From Saprospiraceae bacterium (GTDB lineage: Bacteria; Bacteroidota; Bacteroidia; Chitinophagales; Saprospiraceae): 64,000 nt of DNA. Under the pieces are notes generated by a model. It saw nothing but the letters and a program-made list of their open reading frames with translations. It was not told where the DNA came from and made no database searches. Positions 44,382 to 53,940 of the stretch are shown piece by piece. The stretch spans positions 119,355 through 183,354 of the forward strand of contig JALHQW010000006.1 of the NCBI GenBank assembly GCA_022841745.1, in the 5' to 3' direction. Made by a program: the position numbers and the translations under genes. The stretch's first letter is position 1, and each line of letters begins with the position of its first letter.

Positions 44382-45746
44382 ATGAAAAAGCTGTTAGTTT
44401 TCCCAATCCTTATCCTTTACATCTCCATCGGCTATGGCCAATGGACGACCACCAACCTCTCCGAACCCAAAGAGGCAATGGGCGTTGCCGCATTGCCCGG
44501 CAGCAACACATTCTGGTTTGCCGGAGGCTGGGGCGACATGACTGAAACCAACAAAGTGGAGATTTACAACGCCGAAACTGACACATGGACTTTTTCGCAG
44601 CTTTCGCAAGCAAGGTCGTGGCCGGCGGGCTTAGCTTACAAAGACCATATTTTCTTCGCTGGTGGCATGTTTTGGAACAATAACCAAGCTACCTCTAGGG
44701 TGGATATTTGGAACAATGAGGCTGCCCAATGGACAACCGCTGAACTTTCAGTACCTCGATTCTCCATTTCTGCAGTTGGAATAGACAACAAAGCCCTGTT
44801 CGCCGGAGGTGTCGATATCAGCCAAAACACCGCTTCAAGTGTAGTTGACATCTTTGATTTCTCCTCTGGCCAGTGGGCTACTACCGAATTGTCAGCCCCA
44901 AGGGCAGCCATGGGTAGCGCTGTGGTGGAAACATCAGATGGCCCTATAGCCCTTTTCGGCGGCGGTGCAATAGGAATTTCTGGCCCTGCAACGGATATGG
45001 TGGAAATCTACCACGCCAACACAGGCACATGGAGTACAGCGCAATTGTCTCAAGCGAGGGCGCACTTGAGCGCAACAGCAGTAGGCCATAAGGTCATTTT
45101 TGCTGGTGGCATAACCAACGACAACATCCTTTCAGACAGGGTGGATATTTATGATGCCCTGACGGGCGAATGGACTACAGCCAGCCTTTCTGTTCCGAGG
45201 TGTACTGATGCAGTGGATGGCTTGACTGAGACCGTTTGCGGTAAGGTATATATCGTTGGTGGTGGCAGGATTGACTTGTTTTCTGGAATCATAACCGATG
45301 CTTCCAACGTGATAGACATTTACGACCCCGCCACGGATACTTGGTCGGTCGAATACCTTAGCAGGCCAGTATTCATACACGCTGTGGTTTCCGACGGCAA
45401 CCGGCTGTTGGTTGCTGGTGGTCGGAACACCGAATTTGATTACTTGTACGATAGGGTGGACGTTTACACCTGCTCCGCAAACGCAGCTACGGAAACCAGT
45501 TTTGCTACTCCGCAATACCGAATTTACCCCAATCCCAACAATGGCGGATTCTTCCTCAAAAAATTGGGCGACAGCCCACAAAAGCCAGCAATGATAAGGG
45601 TTTGCAATACCTTGGGCGAGTTGGTGGCTCAGCGAAACCTCAGCCTTACTGATGAAAGCTTGGAATTGAATTTAACGCCCGGCACCTATATTCTGACCAT
45701 TCTTTCTGATAGCAGTAACCAAACGGAAAAACTGGTGATACAATGA
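44382..45746 (+). CDS. Secreted Kelch-repeat protein with T9SS type A domain
   Basis: 454 residues: signal peptide (MKKLLVFPILILYISIGYGQ), six Kelch-like blades (for example GSNTFWFAGGWGDMTETNKVEIYNAETDTW; DNKALFAGGVDISQNTASSVVDIFDF; GHKVIFAGGITNDNILSDRVDIYDA), and a C-terminal type IX sorting domain (about 375-454: YRIYPNPNNGGFFLKK, NTLGELVAQ, GTYILTI, TEKLVIQ). Probably secreted and surface-attached; ligand unknown. Sits between two terminators, so transcribed alone. Confidence 0.9.
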   Translation: MKKLLVFPILILYISIGYGQWTTTNLSEPKEAMGVAALPGSNTFWFAGGWGDMTETNKVEIYNAETDTWTFSQLSQARSWPAGLAYKDHIFFAGGMFWNNNQATSRVDIWNNEAAQWTTAELSVPRFSISAVGIDNKALFAGGVDISQNTASSVVDIFDFSSGQWATTELSAPRAAMGSAVVETSDGPIALFGGGAIGISGPATDMVEIYHANTGTWSTAQLSQARAHLSATAVGHKVIFAGGITNDNILSDRVDIYDALTGEWTTASLSVPRCTDAVDGLTETVCGKVYIVGGGRIDLFSGIITDASNVIDIYDPATDTWSVEYLSRPVFIHAVVSDGNRLLVAGGRNTEFDYLYDRVDVYTCSANAATETSFATPQYRIYPNPNNGGFFLKKLGDSPQKPAMIRVCNTLGELVAQRNLSLTDESLELNLTPGTYILTILSDSSNQTEKLVIQ

Positions 45747-45768
45747 CGTATTCGGAATTTACTGCGAG

Positions 45769-45813
45769 CCGCAACGCCCGGCCATCAGAGGAGGGCCGGG
45801 GTTGCGGTTTTAT
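45769..45813. terminator. Terminator between convergent genes
   Basis: Stem CCGCAACGCCCGGCC / GGCCGGGGTTGCGG (14 pairs with one bulge) with a 10-nt loop, then GTTTTATAC. Lies between the Kelch gene and the convergent GldN-like gene. Confidence 0.82.
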
Positions 45814-45834
45814 ACATTCAGTCGAGTTTCTAGC

Positions 45835-46887
45835 TTAAATTTGGGAGAAAAAATGGAGGTAGAACATTTTTTTCGAATAGAGGAAATTGCCATCTACATC
45901 ATGCATGTCCATCAAAGGCGCCAAAGTTTTCAAGCGGTTCACCACTCGATTTCGGCGGCTGTCGTAGTACCATTCCTGGGCCAGTATGACCTTTTTTAGG
46001 TCGGTTGGATTGAAGTCGTTTTTGATGACCTGCAAGGTTTCGGTATAAGTAGCAGGGTCGAAAGTGATGACCGTGTCAATCGATGAAATCATATGGTCTA
46101 TGTCTTTAGGGCTTAATTTCTCTCCGCAGCCATATTTTGCAGAGCTTTCAACCACATGCTTCGTACTCTTGGCTTCTTGGAAAAGCAGCGCTGAAAAAGT
46201 CTTCTTTTCTTCGTCTTTTACCACCTTTAATTTGCTGGGTTCGAGTACATTGGTTTGGTCAAGCAGCAGCACGGCCCAAGCGACATCGGGACTTTGGGCA
46301 GAAAAACCATTTTGCATTTTACCGTCCATAGCCAACCAAGCGAGCGGCACGCTTCCCGTCACATTCCCATTGTTGTCCGTCATGTCCACCATCGGTGCAA
46401 TGGCCAACAGGCGAGTCTGGAAGGAGTTCGATTTTTTATCGTAATAAATGGCCTGGCTCGTTTTGAACGACTTGATGTCATTGCCAGACATGTCGTTTCG
46501 GATAACCTGCATGGTCTCTTTGTAAGTGGCAGGGTCAAAGGTGATGACCGTGTCTATTGTATGAATTCGTGCATTGAGCAATTTTGGGTCATACTGTTCC
46601 AAGAGTTCAACGTCTTTGTAAGCCTTGAACTTGCCTTCTGAAATCCCGGCCACCAACCAATGTGCCAGCCAGTTGTCGGAGATGAAATTGATGCAGCCAT
46701 CGGTGGGCAGTGGCGCTTTTAGCAACTGCAAGTTGGATTTGAACTTGCGGCTGCCGAGCCGAAAGTCATGCTCCGTCTCGAAAGTGGCTACATAGCTGAT
46801 GTCCTTGTTTTTGAGGAGGTCGTCAATTTGGGCAAATGAGGCAAAAGGTAGGCCTCCGAGCAGCAAAAAAAATAGCAAAGTGCGCAT
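45835..46887 (-). CDS. GldN/PorN-like protein with a duplicated domain
   Basis: 350 residues with a signal peptide (LLFFLLLGGLPFASFAQ). The stretch INFISDNWLAHWLVAGISEGKFKAYKD, then DTVITFDPATYKETMQVIRND, then DIKSFKTSQAIYYDKKSNSFQTRLLAIAPMVD resembles the GldN/PorN periplasmic ring component of type IX secretion. The second half repeats the motif (SIDTVITFDPATYTETLQVIKNDFNPTDLKKVILAQEWYYD-, then NRLKTLAPLMD). Ordinary GldN has one such unit and lies in a gldKLMN cluster; this one is alone, so it is more likely a divergent homologue than the core component. Moderate confidence. Confidence 0.6.
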   Translation of the reverse strand: MRTLLFFLLLGGLPFASFAQIDDLLKNKDISYVATFETEHDFRLGSRKFKSNLQLLKAPLPTDGCINFISDNWLAHWLVAGISEGKFKAYKDVELLEQYDPKLLNARIHTIDTVITFDPATYKETMQVIRNDMSGNDIKSFKTSQAIYYDKKSNSFQTRLLAIAPMVDMTDNNGNVTGSVPLAWLAMDGKMQNGFSAQSPDVAWAVLLLDQTNVLEPSKLKVVKDEEKKTFSALLFQEAKSTKHVVESSAKYGCGEKLSPKDIDHMISSIDTVITFDPATYTETLQVIKNDFNPTDLKKVILAQEWYYDSRRNRVVNRLKTLAPLMDMHDVDGNFLYSKKMFYLHFFSQI

Positions 46888-46976
46888 AATCGTTGATTTA
46901 AGGTGATGAAGAGTGTTGGCATAATGCAGGGCTATGAAAAAAGCAACAATTTAGCTAAGATGCCAAAGGAAAAGGC

Positions 46977-47008
46977 TTTGGTGTTTTTTCCTAAAACCAA
47001 TACTTTTG
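46977..47008 (+). promoter_or_regulatory. Bacteroidota-type promoter for the Uma2 gene
   Basis: TTTG (46977-46980), a 20-bp spacer and TACTTTTG (47001-47008) match the TTTG / TAnnTTTG consensus of the phylum's main sigma factor. The ATG follows at 47025, giving a leader of about 10 bases. Confidence 0.75.
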
Positions 47009-47024
47009 TTTAAATTTCAAGATT

Positions 47025-47663
47025 ATGTTTGAAGAGACCTACGGGAATTTGGCGCAGCCACCACTCCAGTTAACGAAGAAGGAAAAATTCGTGACCCTGA
47101 AGGAGTACGTCCTTTGGGAAGCGAAGAAGACCGAAAAATATGAGTACCATCATGGAAAAATCGTTAAAATGCCATACGCAAGATTCCCCCACAATGAGAT
47201 TTCAACCAATATCATCGGTGCATTTAAAATAGCATTCAAATCGTTGAGCAAGAAATACCACATTGCAAGCAGTGACCAAAAAATCTATATCCCCTCAGTA
47301 GATCACGGTGTTTATGCTGACGCATTGGTGGTTTCGGAAGAACCAAAATTCTGGGATGACGATAACTTGCTGCTGATAAATCCCTTTTTGATAGTGGAGG
47401 TATTATCACCGAGCACCCAAGCCTTTGATAGAAATGGAAAGTTTGACCTCTACAAAAACCTGCCCTCTTTTACGGAGTATATGTTAGTTCGACAAGATAC
47501 TTGCGAAGTAGAAACCCGTTTCCGGGAAGAACCTAACCTCTGGCGGGAAACGGTACAAAAAGCCATAAATGGAACAGTTCACCTAAGATCTATCAGTTGT
47601 GATATTTCAATAGCTGACATCTACGAAAACATCAATTTCCCGCCGCCAAAAGGAAAAAAATAA
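47025..47663 (+). CDS. Uma2 family (DUF820) nuclease-fold protein
   Basis: 212 residues: FVTLKEYVLWEAKKTEKYEYHHGKIVKMP, then VYADALVVSEEP and NPFLIVEVLSPSTQAFDRNGKFDLYKNLPSFTEYMLV, the order of the Uma2 family, whose fold is that of PD-(D/E)xK endonucleases (D in ADALVV, E and the later Lys in IVEVLS...KFDLYK). These genes are many in cyanobacteria and some Bacteroidota; their role is not settled. Stands alone with its own promoter and ends 9 bp from the convergent purM stop. Confidence 0.85.
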   Translation: MFEETYGNLAQPPLQLTKKEKFVTLKEYVLWEAKKTEKYEYHHGKIVKMPYARFPHNEISTNIIGAFKIAFKSLSKKYHIASSDQKIYIPSVDHGVYADALVVSEEPKFWDDDNLLLINPFLIVEVLSPSTQAFDRNGKFDLYKNLPSFTEYMLVRQDTCEVETRFREEPNLWRETVQKAINGTVHLRSISCDISIADIYENINFPPPKGKK

Positions 47664-47672
47664 CTAAACTTT

Positions 47673-48851
47673 TCAATACTCAAACCGCCCATGCACCCCA
47701 TCCACCACCACTTGCTCGCCTTGCATACTTTCCACATAACCAACCACTTGAGCATCAATCTTAAATGACCGAGCGATGTCAATCAGCACTTGCGCATCTT
47801 TTTCATTTACATAAAACTCCAACCGCTGGCCCATGTTGAACACCTGGTACATTTCCCGCCAGCCCGTGCCTGATTCTTTTTGGATGAGGTCGAAAAGCGG
47901 TGGGATGGGCATCATCAGATGCTTTAAAACCCGCTTGTTTTGCAGAAAGTGTTTCACCTTCGTTTGGCCGCCTCCAGAGCAGTGAATGATGCCGTGGATG
48001 CGCTGCCGGTTTTTGCCCTTGAACTCCTTCAACACCCGTTGGATGACGGGCATATAAGTGCGGGTTGGTGATAGCACCAATTTACCGACATGTATTTCCT
48101 TCCCATCAATATTTATCGAATCCGTCAGGCGTTTCGAGCCTGTGTAAATGACCTCATTGGGTGTATTTGGGTCGTAGCTGTCTGGGTATTTTTCCGAATA
48201 GATTTTGGAGAAGACATCGTGGCGTGCACTGGTGAGGCCATTGCTGCCCATGCCACCGTTGTACTCGGTTTCGTAGGTTGCCTGGCCGTGGCTGGCCAGC
48301 CCAACGACGACATCACCAGCTTGTATGTCATTGACAATCAAATCATTGCGACTCACACGAGCAAAGGTCGTGTAGCCCACATCCAAGGTGCGCACGATGT
48401 CACCAACGTCCGCCGTTTCACCACCAGCGAGGTGCAGGCCAATGCCATGGTCGGCCATTTGCGTAGCAAAATCCACCGCAGCCCGGATGATGGTTGCTAT
48501 GACCTCGCCGGGAATCAGGTTCTTGTTCCGACCGATGGTGGAACTGACGAGAATGCGGTCGGTGCAGCCGACGCAGGCCATGTCGTCAAGGTTCATTACG
48601 AGGGCGTCCTGCGCAATGCCTCGCCAAACGGAGAGGTCGCCGGTTTCCTTCCAATAAAGATAGGCGAGGCTGGTCTTCGTTCCTGCCGTGTCGGCGTGCA
48701 TGATATTGCAGTAGCGCTCGCTGCCGCCCACCACATCGGGCAGCACCTTGCAGAAGGCCATTGGGTACAGGCCCTTGTCCATGTGCTTAATGGCGGCGTG
48801 GACTTCGTCTTTGGTGGCGCTGACGCCTCGCAGGTCGTATTTGTATTGCAT
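47673..48851 (-). CDS. purM: Phosphoribosylformylglycinamidine cyclo-ligase (AIR synthase)
   Basis: Purine synthesis: converts FGAM to AIR with ATP. 392 residues from ATG 48851 (a TTG precedes it). Family motifs: CNIMHADTAGTKTSLAYLYWKETGD, IAQDALVMNLDDMACVGCTD, LHLAGGETADVGDIVRTLDVG, GDVVVGLASHGQATYETEYNGGMGSNGLTSARHDVF and GIIHCSGGGQTKVKHFL. Longer than the E. coli enzyme (345), as is usual for Bacteroidota. Convergent with the Uma2 gene. Confidence 0.93.
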   Translation of the reverse strand: MQYKYDLRGVSATKDEVHAAIKHMDKGLYPMAFCKVLPDVVGGSERYCNIMHADTAGTKTSLAYLYWKETGDLSVWRGIAQDALVMNLDDMACVGCTDRILVSSTIGRNKNLIPGEVIATIIRAAVDFATQMADHGIGLHLAGGETADVGDIVRTLDVGYTTFARVSRNDLIVNDIQAGDVVVGLASHGQATYETEYNGGMGSNGLTSARHDVFSKIYSEKYPDSYDPNTPNEVIYTGSKRLTDSINIDGKEIHVGKLVLSPTRTYMPVIQRVLKEFKGKNRQRIHGIIHCSGGGQTKVKHFLQNKRVLKHLMMPIPPLFDLIQKESGTGWREMYQVFNMGQRLEFYVNEKDAQVLIDIARSFKIDAQVVGYVESMQGEQVVVDGVHGRFEY

Positions 48852-48952
48852 CAAAAGTTATTGTTTTGCTAAAAATAGGCGCAAATCTCGCAGGTTTTAA
48901 CTGCCCGACAAACAAGGTAGCTTTAATTATCCCGCATGGATGCAGTTTTCAC

Positions 48953-48960
48953 TATTTTTG
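48953..48960 (+). promoter_or_regulatory. Candidate -7 box (TATTTTTG)
   Basis: TATTTTTG fits TAnnTTTG about 98 bp upstream of the LTA-synthase-like start. A TTTT tract lies upstream but no exact TTTG at the right distance. Confidence 0.4.
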
Positions 48961-49057
48961 CCCCACTATTGTAGCACATTGAAGTTTAATTATTTTCCTA
49001 GCAGCATCGGGGTATTCATCACTTATAGGCATTAGAATACTACCAGTAACGAAGCAG

Positions 49058-51046
49058 ATGAGAGAAGCAGCACTCGAAATGACGGATAAGAGGGGCATTT
49101 CTGCCATTCTTCCAAAGCACTTGGTTTACCTGTTAAGGGTTTACTTGCTTGGTATATTTTGCTTCACGATTTTTAGGGCAATCCTGCTTTTGCAAGAATT
49201 CCACCAGATGCACTTTATACCGACCGACCAAGGCATTTTACTGGGCATCAAAGCATTTTTGATGGGCCTTCGTTTCGATACCGTGGTAATGGGCTATATC
49301 CTCACACTTCCCTTCCTGCTGCTGGCCATTGATGCCTTTGCGGGATGGAACAGCAAGCTACTTTACCGCATCGTTGTTGGCTTGGTAACGGTCTGCCTCA
49401 TTGCTGCGCTGTTCATTTGTGCCGCTGACCTGCCGTTTTTCCACCATTTTTACACCAGGGTCAGCACCTCCATCCTTATCTCTGCAGACAAAGGTGGCAA
49501 CAATGACATGCTCAGCGGGATGATTCTCCAAGAATGGCGTTATATCTGGCCTTTCTTTCCATTTGCATTCACCGCATGGCTGGTCATCAGCCGTAACCGC
49601 CGTTTGCTCCACAATATCTTATACCACTTCGAAGACAACCAGAATTTGGCGGTATTCAAGTGGTTTGCGGTATTTGCCGCACTGCTGTGCTTTGGCATTT
49701 GGGGCAGGTTTTCGTTCCAATCGCACATTGCAGCCAGCACTGCTTATTCCTCTGATTACGGCTTCATCAACATGCTTGGCCTTAATCCGGCTTACACGTT
49801 CACACAAAGTTTTGTCAATTCAAAAACCGATGCAAAACACGTGCGCCTTATGGGCGATGGCGAGGCAGTGCGCAATGTGCAGCAATACCTGAACATCCCT
49901 GCCGCACAGGAATTTGACTCGCCCATTGCCCGTCAAGTTGTTTTTTCTGACAGTTTGGCCACCAAGCCGAATGTGGTTTTGGTCATCATGGAAAGCATGA
50001 GCGCCAGCAAAATGGGGCGCTACGGCAATAAGAACAACCTGACGCCTTTTATGGATAGCCTGGCCAACGTCAGCCATTCGTTCGATAGCATTTTCACCTC
50101 AGGTATCCACACTTTTGCCGGGGTTTATTCAACACTGTTCTCCCACCATGTCGTCAAACGGAAACACCCATTTAATAAGGTGATAAAAATGTCGGGCATA
50201 GCCACTAACCTTAAGCAGCACGGCTATTCGACCATCTATTTCACCACGCACGACAAAGGGTTTGACAATGTGGCCGAGTTCCTTCAAGCCAATGATTACG
50301 ACCGCATCGTTGGCAAAGACGACTACCCCCCCGACAGAATACTCAGTGCGTTGGGCGTGCCAGACGACTACCTTTACCAACATGCCATAGGCGACCTTGA
50401 TAAGCTCCATGAAACTGGCAAACCATTTTTCAGTGCCATAATGACGGGAAGCGACCATGGGCCATTTGTCATTCCCGATTATTTCAAGCCCAAGCATGAA
50501 GATGCCACCCTTGGCATCGTGGAGTATGTAGATTGGTCGGTGCGGAAATTCCTCCGCATGGCCGCTCAAAAACCCTGGTTCGACAACACGATTTTCGTTT
50601 TTGTGGCCGACCATGGCGCTTCGCTCGACAAGCGGTACGATATGCCACTGACTTACCTGCATTCCCCACTTATCATTCACGCCCCCAAACTCATCGGTGA
50701 GCCACGAAGCTATTCGCAGTTGGGCAGCCAAGTGGACGTATTCCCTACCATCATGGGCCTGCTTAAGTTGCCGTATATCAACAACACCTTCGGCATTGAC
50801 CTTTTCCGGGAAAGTCGCCGCTTCGCATGCGCTTACGCCGACGACAAGTTCGCCGTGCTGAACTCATCACATATGTTTGTTTCAAGGGAAAATGGCGTTA
50901 CCAGCCTTTACAATTATCGAACTGGTGAGGTCAAGGATTATTCCAAAGAGTTGCCGGGGCTTAGGGCAGCCATGAAGACATACGGCGAAAGTATATTTCA
51001 AGCCACCCAATGGCTGCGGCACAATGAGAAACAGGTGCCGCAATGA
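49058..51046 (+). CDS. LTA-synthase-like membrane phosphoglycerol/phosphoethanolamine transferase
   Basis: 662 residues: five membrane segments (about 20-235), then an extracytoplasmic alkaline-phosphatase/sulfatase-fold domain. Motifs: PNVVLVIMESMSASKMGRYG (metal-binding Glu), SGIHTFAGVYSTLFSH (likely nucleophile Thr), FFSAIMTGSDHGPF and NTIFVFVADHGASLDKRYDMPL (metal-binding Asp-His). Family members move phosphoglycerol or phosphoethanolamine to envelope glycans or lipids; the substrate here is unknown. A second ATG at 49079 could be the start. Confidence 0.88.
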   Translation: MREAALEMTDKRGISAILPKHLVYLLRVYLLGIFCFTIFRAILLLQEFHQMHFIPTDQGILLGIKAFLMGLRFDTVVMGYILTLPFLLLAIDAFAGWNSKLLYRIVVGLVTVCLIAALFICAADLPFFHHFYTRVSTSILISADKGGNNDMLSGMILQEWRYIWPFFPFAFTAWLVISRNRRLLHNILYHFEDNQNLAVFKWFAVFAALLCFGIWGRFSFQSHIAASTAYSSDYGFINMLGLNPAYTFTQSFVNSKTDAKHVRLMGDGEAVRNVQQYLNIPAAQEFDSPIARQVVFSDSLATKPNVVLVIMESMSASKMGRYGNKNNLTPFMDSLANVSHSFDSIFTSGIHTFAGVYSTLFSHHVVKRKHPFNKVIKMSGIATNLKQHGYSTIYFTTHDKGFDNVAEFLQANDYDRIVGKDDYPPDRILSALGVPDDYLYQHAIGDLDKLHETGKPFFSAIMTGSDHGPFVIPDYFKPKHEDATLGIVEYVDWSVRKFLRMAAQKPWFDNTIFVFVADHGASLDKRYDMPLTYLHSPLIIHAPKLIGEPRSYSQLGSQVDVFPTIMGLLKLPYINNTFGIDLFRESRRFACAYADDKFAVLNSSHMFVSRENGVTSLYNYRTGEVKDYSKELPGLRAAMKTYGESIFQATQWLRHNEKQVPQ

Positions 51047-51100
51047 CCAAATCGCAAATAGTATCTTATTAGCGTTAGTCGTTGCATCGACGTTTGACGA

Positions 51101-51198
51101 CCCTAAAAAAAAACTCGGCGGTTGGTAGCGAAGCCACCAACCGCCGAGTTTTTTTTTAGGGGAATTAAAATTTTGCTTCGCAAAATTTTAGTTCCCCT
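51101..51198. terminator. Double hairpin between convergent genes
   Basis: First a perfect stem of about 26 bp (51101-51126 with 51136-51161) around ACTCGGCGGTTGGT with a 9-nt loop and A9/T9 tracts at its base, so it can end transcription from both sides. Overlapping its right base, a second hairpin (51158-51176 with 51180-51198; AATTAAAATTTTGC arm) has 19 pairs and a 3-nt loop. The shared bases mean the two cannot both be fully paired. Confidence 0.9.
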
Positions 51199-51236
51199 TT
51201 ATTGGGAGCAGCGGTAGCCCAAATAGAAATATGCGC

Positions 51237-52343
51237 TTACTCTGCTGGCAGGTTTGAGCTTGCTATTACATCTTCAATGATGTGAATGACATTGGTGATG
51301 TCCCAAGCATCTTCCCCAGTTACCACCCCATTGATTAGGTCAATATACATGACCGGCAAGCTGTAATTGACGAAGTCAAAAATATTCAAGTCCACGAAGT
51401 CACCCGTCTGGAGATTGCGCAGGCCAAAGCGCCCTATGCTGAGTTCATTCAGCCCTTGTTTATTGTAAACAAAGGAGTATTCGATGTCCGCTTGGTACTG
51501 GTTAAACGGTTTTAGAAAAACGTAACGGGTGCTTTCGTCGGGCATGAACTTGATGCTGAGCGCACCTTTGATTCCCTCTCCATTTCTTTCGGCCTGGTGC
51601 AGTAAGACCCGGTTTTTGCTGACGATGGAATCTTGAAAACTATTGCCAGTCTTGTTAAACAGGACGAGTTTTGAAAAAGCGTTGACGGCAATAAAATGAA
51701 TGCGCTGCCGCAACGATTGGTCAAGCCACAGCAGGTCAAAGTCGGTGTCGAACTGTGAATCAGCCCCCACAATCATGTTGATGGAGTCTTTGTCGAACCA
51801 AGACTTCACCGTCACCCGGCGCATATTCCGGTTGTAGAGCTGCATCAAATCTACATTGAGTGGATGGAAAATCCGGTTGATACTTGGAATTGCAGCCTCC
51901 TCTGCATTCAGGTGGAGATAGTACTCACCACTGTTGTTGGTCAATAGTTCACCATTCGCCTGATGCTCAGTGGCATTGTTCCTGTCCACCCACGTTATCT
52001 CCGCCTTGCATTTACCCGCAAAATAAGTCAGCTCGACACGGCCTATAAAGGCACTATCAGGCACATAAAAACTGGCTTTGGTACTTTGCCCCACATATTC
52101 ATGCCAAATGACCAAGTCTGAACCGCCTGACACCCACAGTTCGTCGGCTACGCTGGCCGTGTCCAAAAATAGGAGAGCCATGCCACTCAAGTAGGTCTTG
52201 GTACCGTGCCTTTCGGCCTGTTTCGGGGTGTCGCCGACTTTGCCATAATAGATTGGAATGGCAAGCTGAGGATTGAAGGGTGCTTGTGCGGAAAGCTTGA
52301 ATGCAAAACACATTGCCGCAACCAAAAACCAATAATTCTTCAT
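51237..52343 (-). CDS. Secreted protein of unknown function
   Basis: 368 residues with a signal peptide (FLVAAMCFAFKLSAQ). No family recognised. Beta-rich pattern; starts APFNPQLAIPIYYGKVGDTPKQAERHGTKTYL, includes FYVPDSAFIGRVELTYFAGKCKAEITWVDRNN and a C-terminal GDFVDLNIFDFVNYSLPVMYIDLINGVVTGEDAWD. No type IX sorting domain and no lipobox, so periplasmic or outer membrane. Downstream of the sterol desaturase gene on the same strand with 59 bp between. Confidence 0.7.
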   Translation of the reverse strand: MKNYWFLVAAMCFAFKLSAQAPFNPQLAIPIYYGKVGDTPKQAERHGTKTYLSGMALLFLDTASVADELWVSGGSDLVIWHEYVGQSTKASFYVPDSAFIGRVELTYFAGKCKAEITWVDRNNATEHQANGELLTNNSGEYYLHLNAEEAAIPSINRIFHPLNVDLMQLYNRNMRRVTVKSWFDKDSINMIVGADSQFDTDFDLLWLDQSLRQRIHFIAVNAFSKLVLFNKTGNSFQDSIVSKNRVLLHQAERNGEGIKGALSIKFMPDESTRYVFLKPFNQYQADIEYSFVYNKQGLNELSIGRFGLRNLQTGDFVDLNIFDFVNYSLPVMYIDLINGVVTGEDAWDITNVIHIIEDVIASSNLPAE

Positions 52344-52402
52344 CGTGGATCTAAGGTGTTTGTTTTGATGCCTTACTAATAATCAGATACGGATGAGTGA
52401 TG

Positions 52403-53674
52403 CTAAATTTGGGAAGGTTTTATAAACTTACCGTCAGTACGGTTTTGAGAAACGCAAAAGTAAATCGAAAAACCAAAGGAAAGAATAAAAAATGCAATAA
52501 TCGCTTTCGTCCAATAATCGCCAAGGCCGAACCAATCCCATCCTTGCCACCAAATCAGCCCAAAACCAAAGGCTGCACGCAGCCCTTCCGTCAGCATGGC
52601 CCATTGACTTTTGTCCATCAGGGTGGTATAGCTGAAGACACTCATGAACAGGAAGGCCCCGTACCAAAATATACCCGGCGAGCCAATGACCGCAATTTGG
52701 TTGAATAGCCAGAACATCAAGACCATCGTAACGAATAACTGCACCCATGACCACACCAACAGCACCCTGGAAGGCTGGCTATCGTATTTTTCAAAATGAT
52801 TAAAATCTTCGACGATGCTGATGGGATGGGCCAATGCAGCATCTGCGGGCCGCCAACCGGTGGGCTTGAACCACAATCGCAACTTGTCCCACCATGACCG
52901 GGTCCGCCATGCATCGGTGAGCAATAGCCAGAAATGTTGCCAACCGATGATGATAGGATTCCAGGTTCTCACTGGGCGTTTCACGCCATAGATGGGTTGC
53001 ACCGTAGGCAGTTCTTCCTGAAAAGTGCCGAACAGCTTGTCCCAGATGATGAATACCTGGCTATAGTTCTTGTCGAGGTATTCTTTGTTCATCGCATGGT
53101 GTACCCGGTGATGGCTCGGCGTTACGAGGATGTACTCCAACGGCCCCATTTTACCAATCAGTCGGGTATGGTACCAAAACTGGAGGAACAACTGAATGGG
53201 TCCAATGACCGCAATGACTGTTGTTGGAATGCCAAGTATTGCCGCAGGCAGCAGAAGGAATGTGAACAACTGGAAAACCTCGCTGATGCTTTGCCGTAAG
53301 GCACAACTCAAATTGAACTCCTCGCTACTGTGGTGCACGATATGCCGGTTCCAAAGAAAATTGATTTCATGTGCCCAGCGGTGCGTCCAATAACCCGCAA
53401 AATCCTTGGCAATGAAGGCCAATGCATAAACCAGCCAAGTGGCCTCGATGGAAAAAACAGCGAAATGCTCCAACATCCAACCATAGCTAAGTATGCCGAT
53501 GCTCAATCCGAGCACATCCTTCACTACATTGGTAATGCCGCTGCTGAGGCTGCTTACAGCATCCAACCCCCTGTTGACGGGCAGGCCTACCCATCTGGCA
53601 GCCACCTCCTCCATGATAATAAGGAGCAAGAAAATTGGTACTGCTATATTTAAGGCTTGGGCGTAGGCTTCCAT
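52403..53674 (-). CDS. Sterol desaturase / fatty acid hydroxylase family membrane protein
   Basis: 423 residues, several membrane helices. The di-iron histidine clusters are present: HRWAHE (about 120), HHSSEEFN (about 135), and HHRVHH (about 210). These belong to the fatty acid hydroxylase superfamily that oxidises lipids. A second hydrophobic half (about 300-410, LWSWVQLFVTMVLMFWLF) follows the catalytic part. Substrate unknown; it could modify a membrane lipid or a sterol/hopanoid. Follows hemC on the minus strand after 550 bp of repeats. Confidence 0.88.
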   Translation of the reverse strand: MEAYAQALNIAVPIFLLLIIMEEVAARWVGLPVNRGLDAVSSLSSGITNVVKDVLGLSIGILSYGWMLEHFAVFSIEATWLVYALAFIAKDFAGYWTHRWAHEINFLWNRHIVHHSSEEFNLSCALRQSISEVFQLFTFLLLPAAILGIPTTVIAVIGPIQLFLQFWYHTRLIGKMGPLEYILVTPSHHRVHHAMNKEYLDKNYSQVFIIWDKLFGTFQEELPTVQPIYGVKRPVRTWNPIIIGWQHFWLLLTDAWRTRSWWDKLRLWFKPTGWRPADAALAHPISIVEDFNHFEKYDSQPSRVLLVWSWVQLFVTMVLMFWLFNQIAVIGSPGIFWYGAFLFMSVFSYTTLMDKSQWAMLTEGLRAAFGFGLIWWQGWDWFGLGDYWTKAIIAFFILSFGFSIYFCVSQNRTDGKFIKPSQI

Positions 53675-53675
53675 G

Positions 53676-53762
53676 GCTTGGTACTTGATGCTGGATATTG
53701 GATACTAGATGCTGGATACTGGTTTCTGGATGCTGGATATTGGATGCTGGTTTCTGGATGAA
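53676..53762. repeat. GGATGCTGGATACTGG tandem repeat, left arm
   Basis: Degenerate 7-8-bp units (GATGCTG, GATATTG, GATACTG, GTTTCTG) run to within two bases of the sterol desaturase ATG. The reverse-complement arm is at 54196-54232. Confidence 0.85.
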
Positions 53763-53940
53763 AGATATTGGCAATTGGACTCTTGGCGTCTTGGCTTTGC
53801 TTGGCAAAGTTATTAAAATTACAAATGTTTGGTTTATTGCATTTCCTAAGAGTTATTTCTCCACATCGCAATGCGCCAACTACCAAGATCTATTATTAAC
53901 CAGCATCCCTTTCTGCCGACAGGTGAGGTTTACCCACAAA

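Noticed and set aside
48090..48872. 260-codon plus-strand frame
   Set aside because: Antisense shadow of purM.
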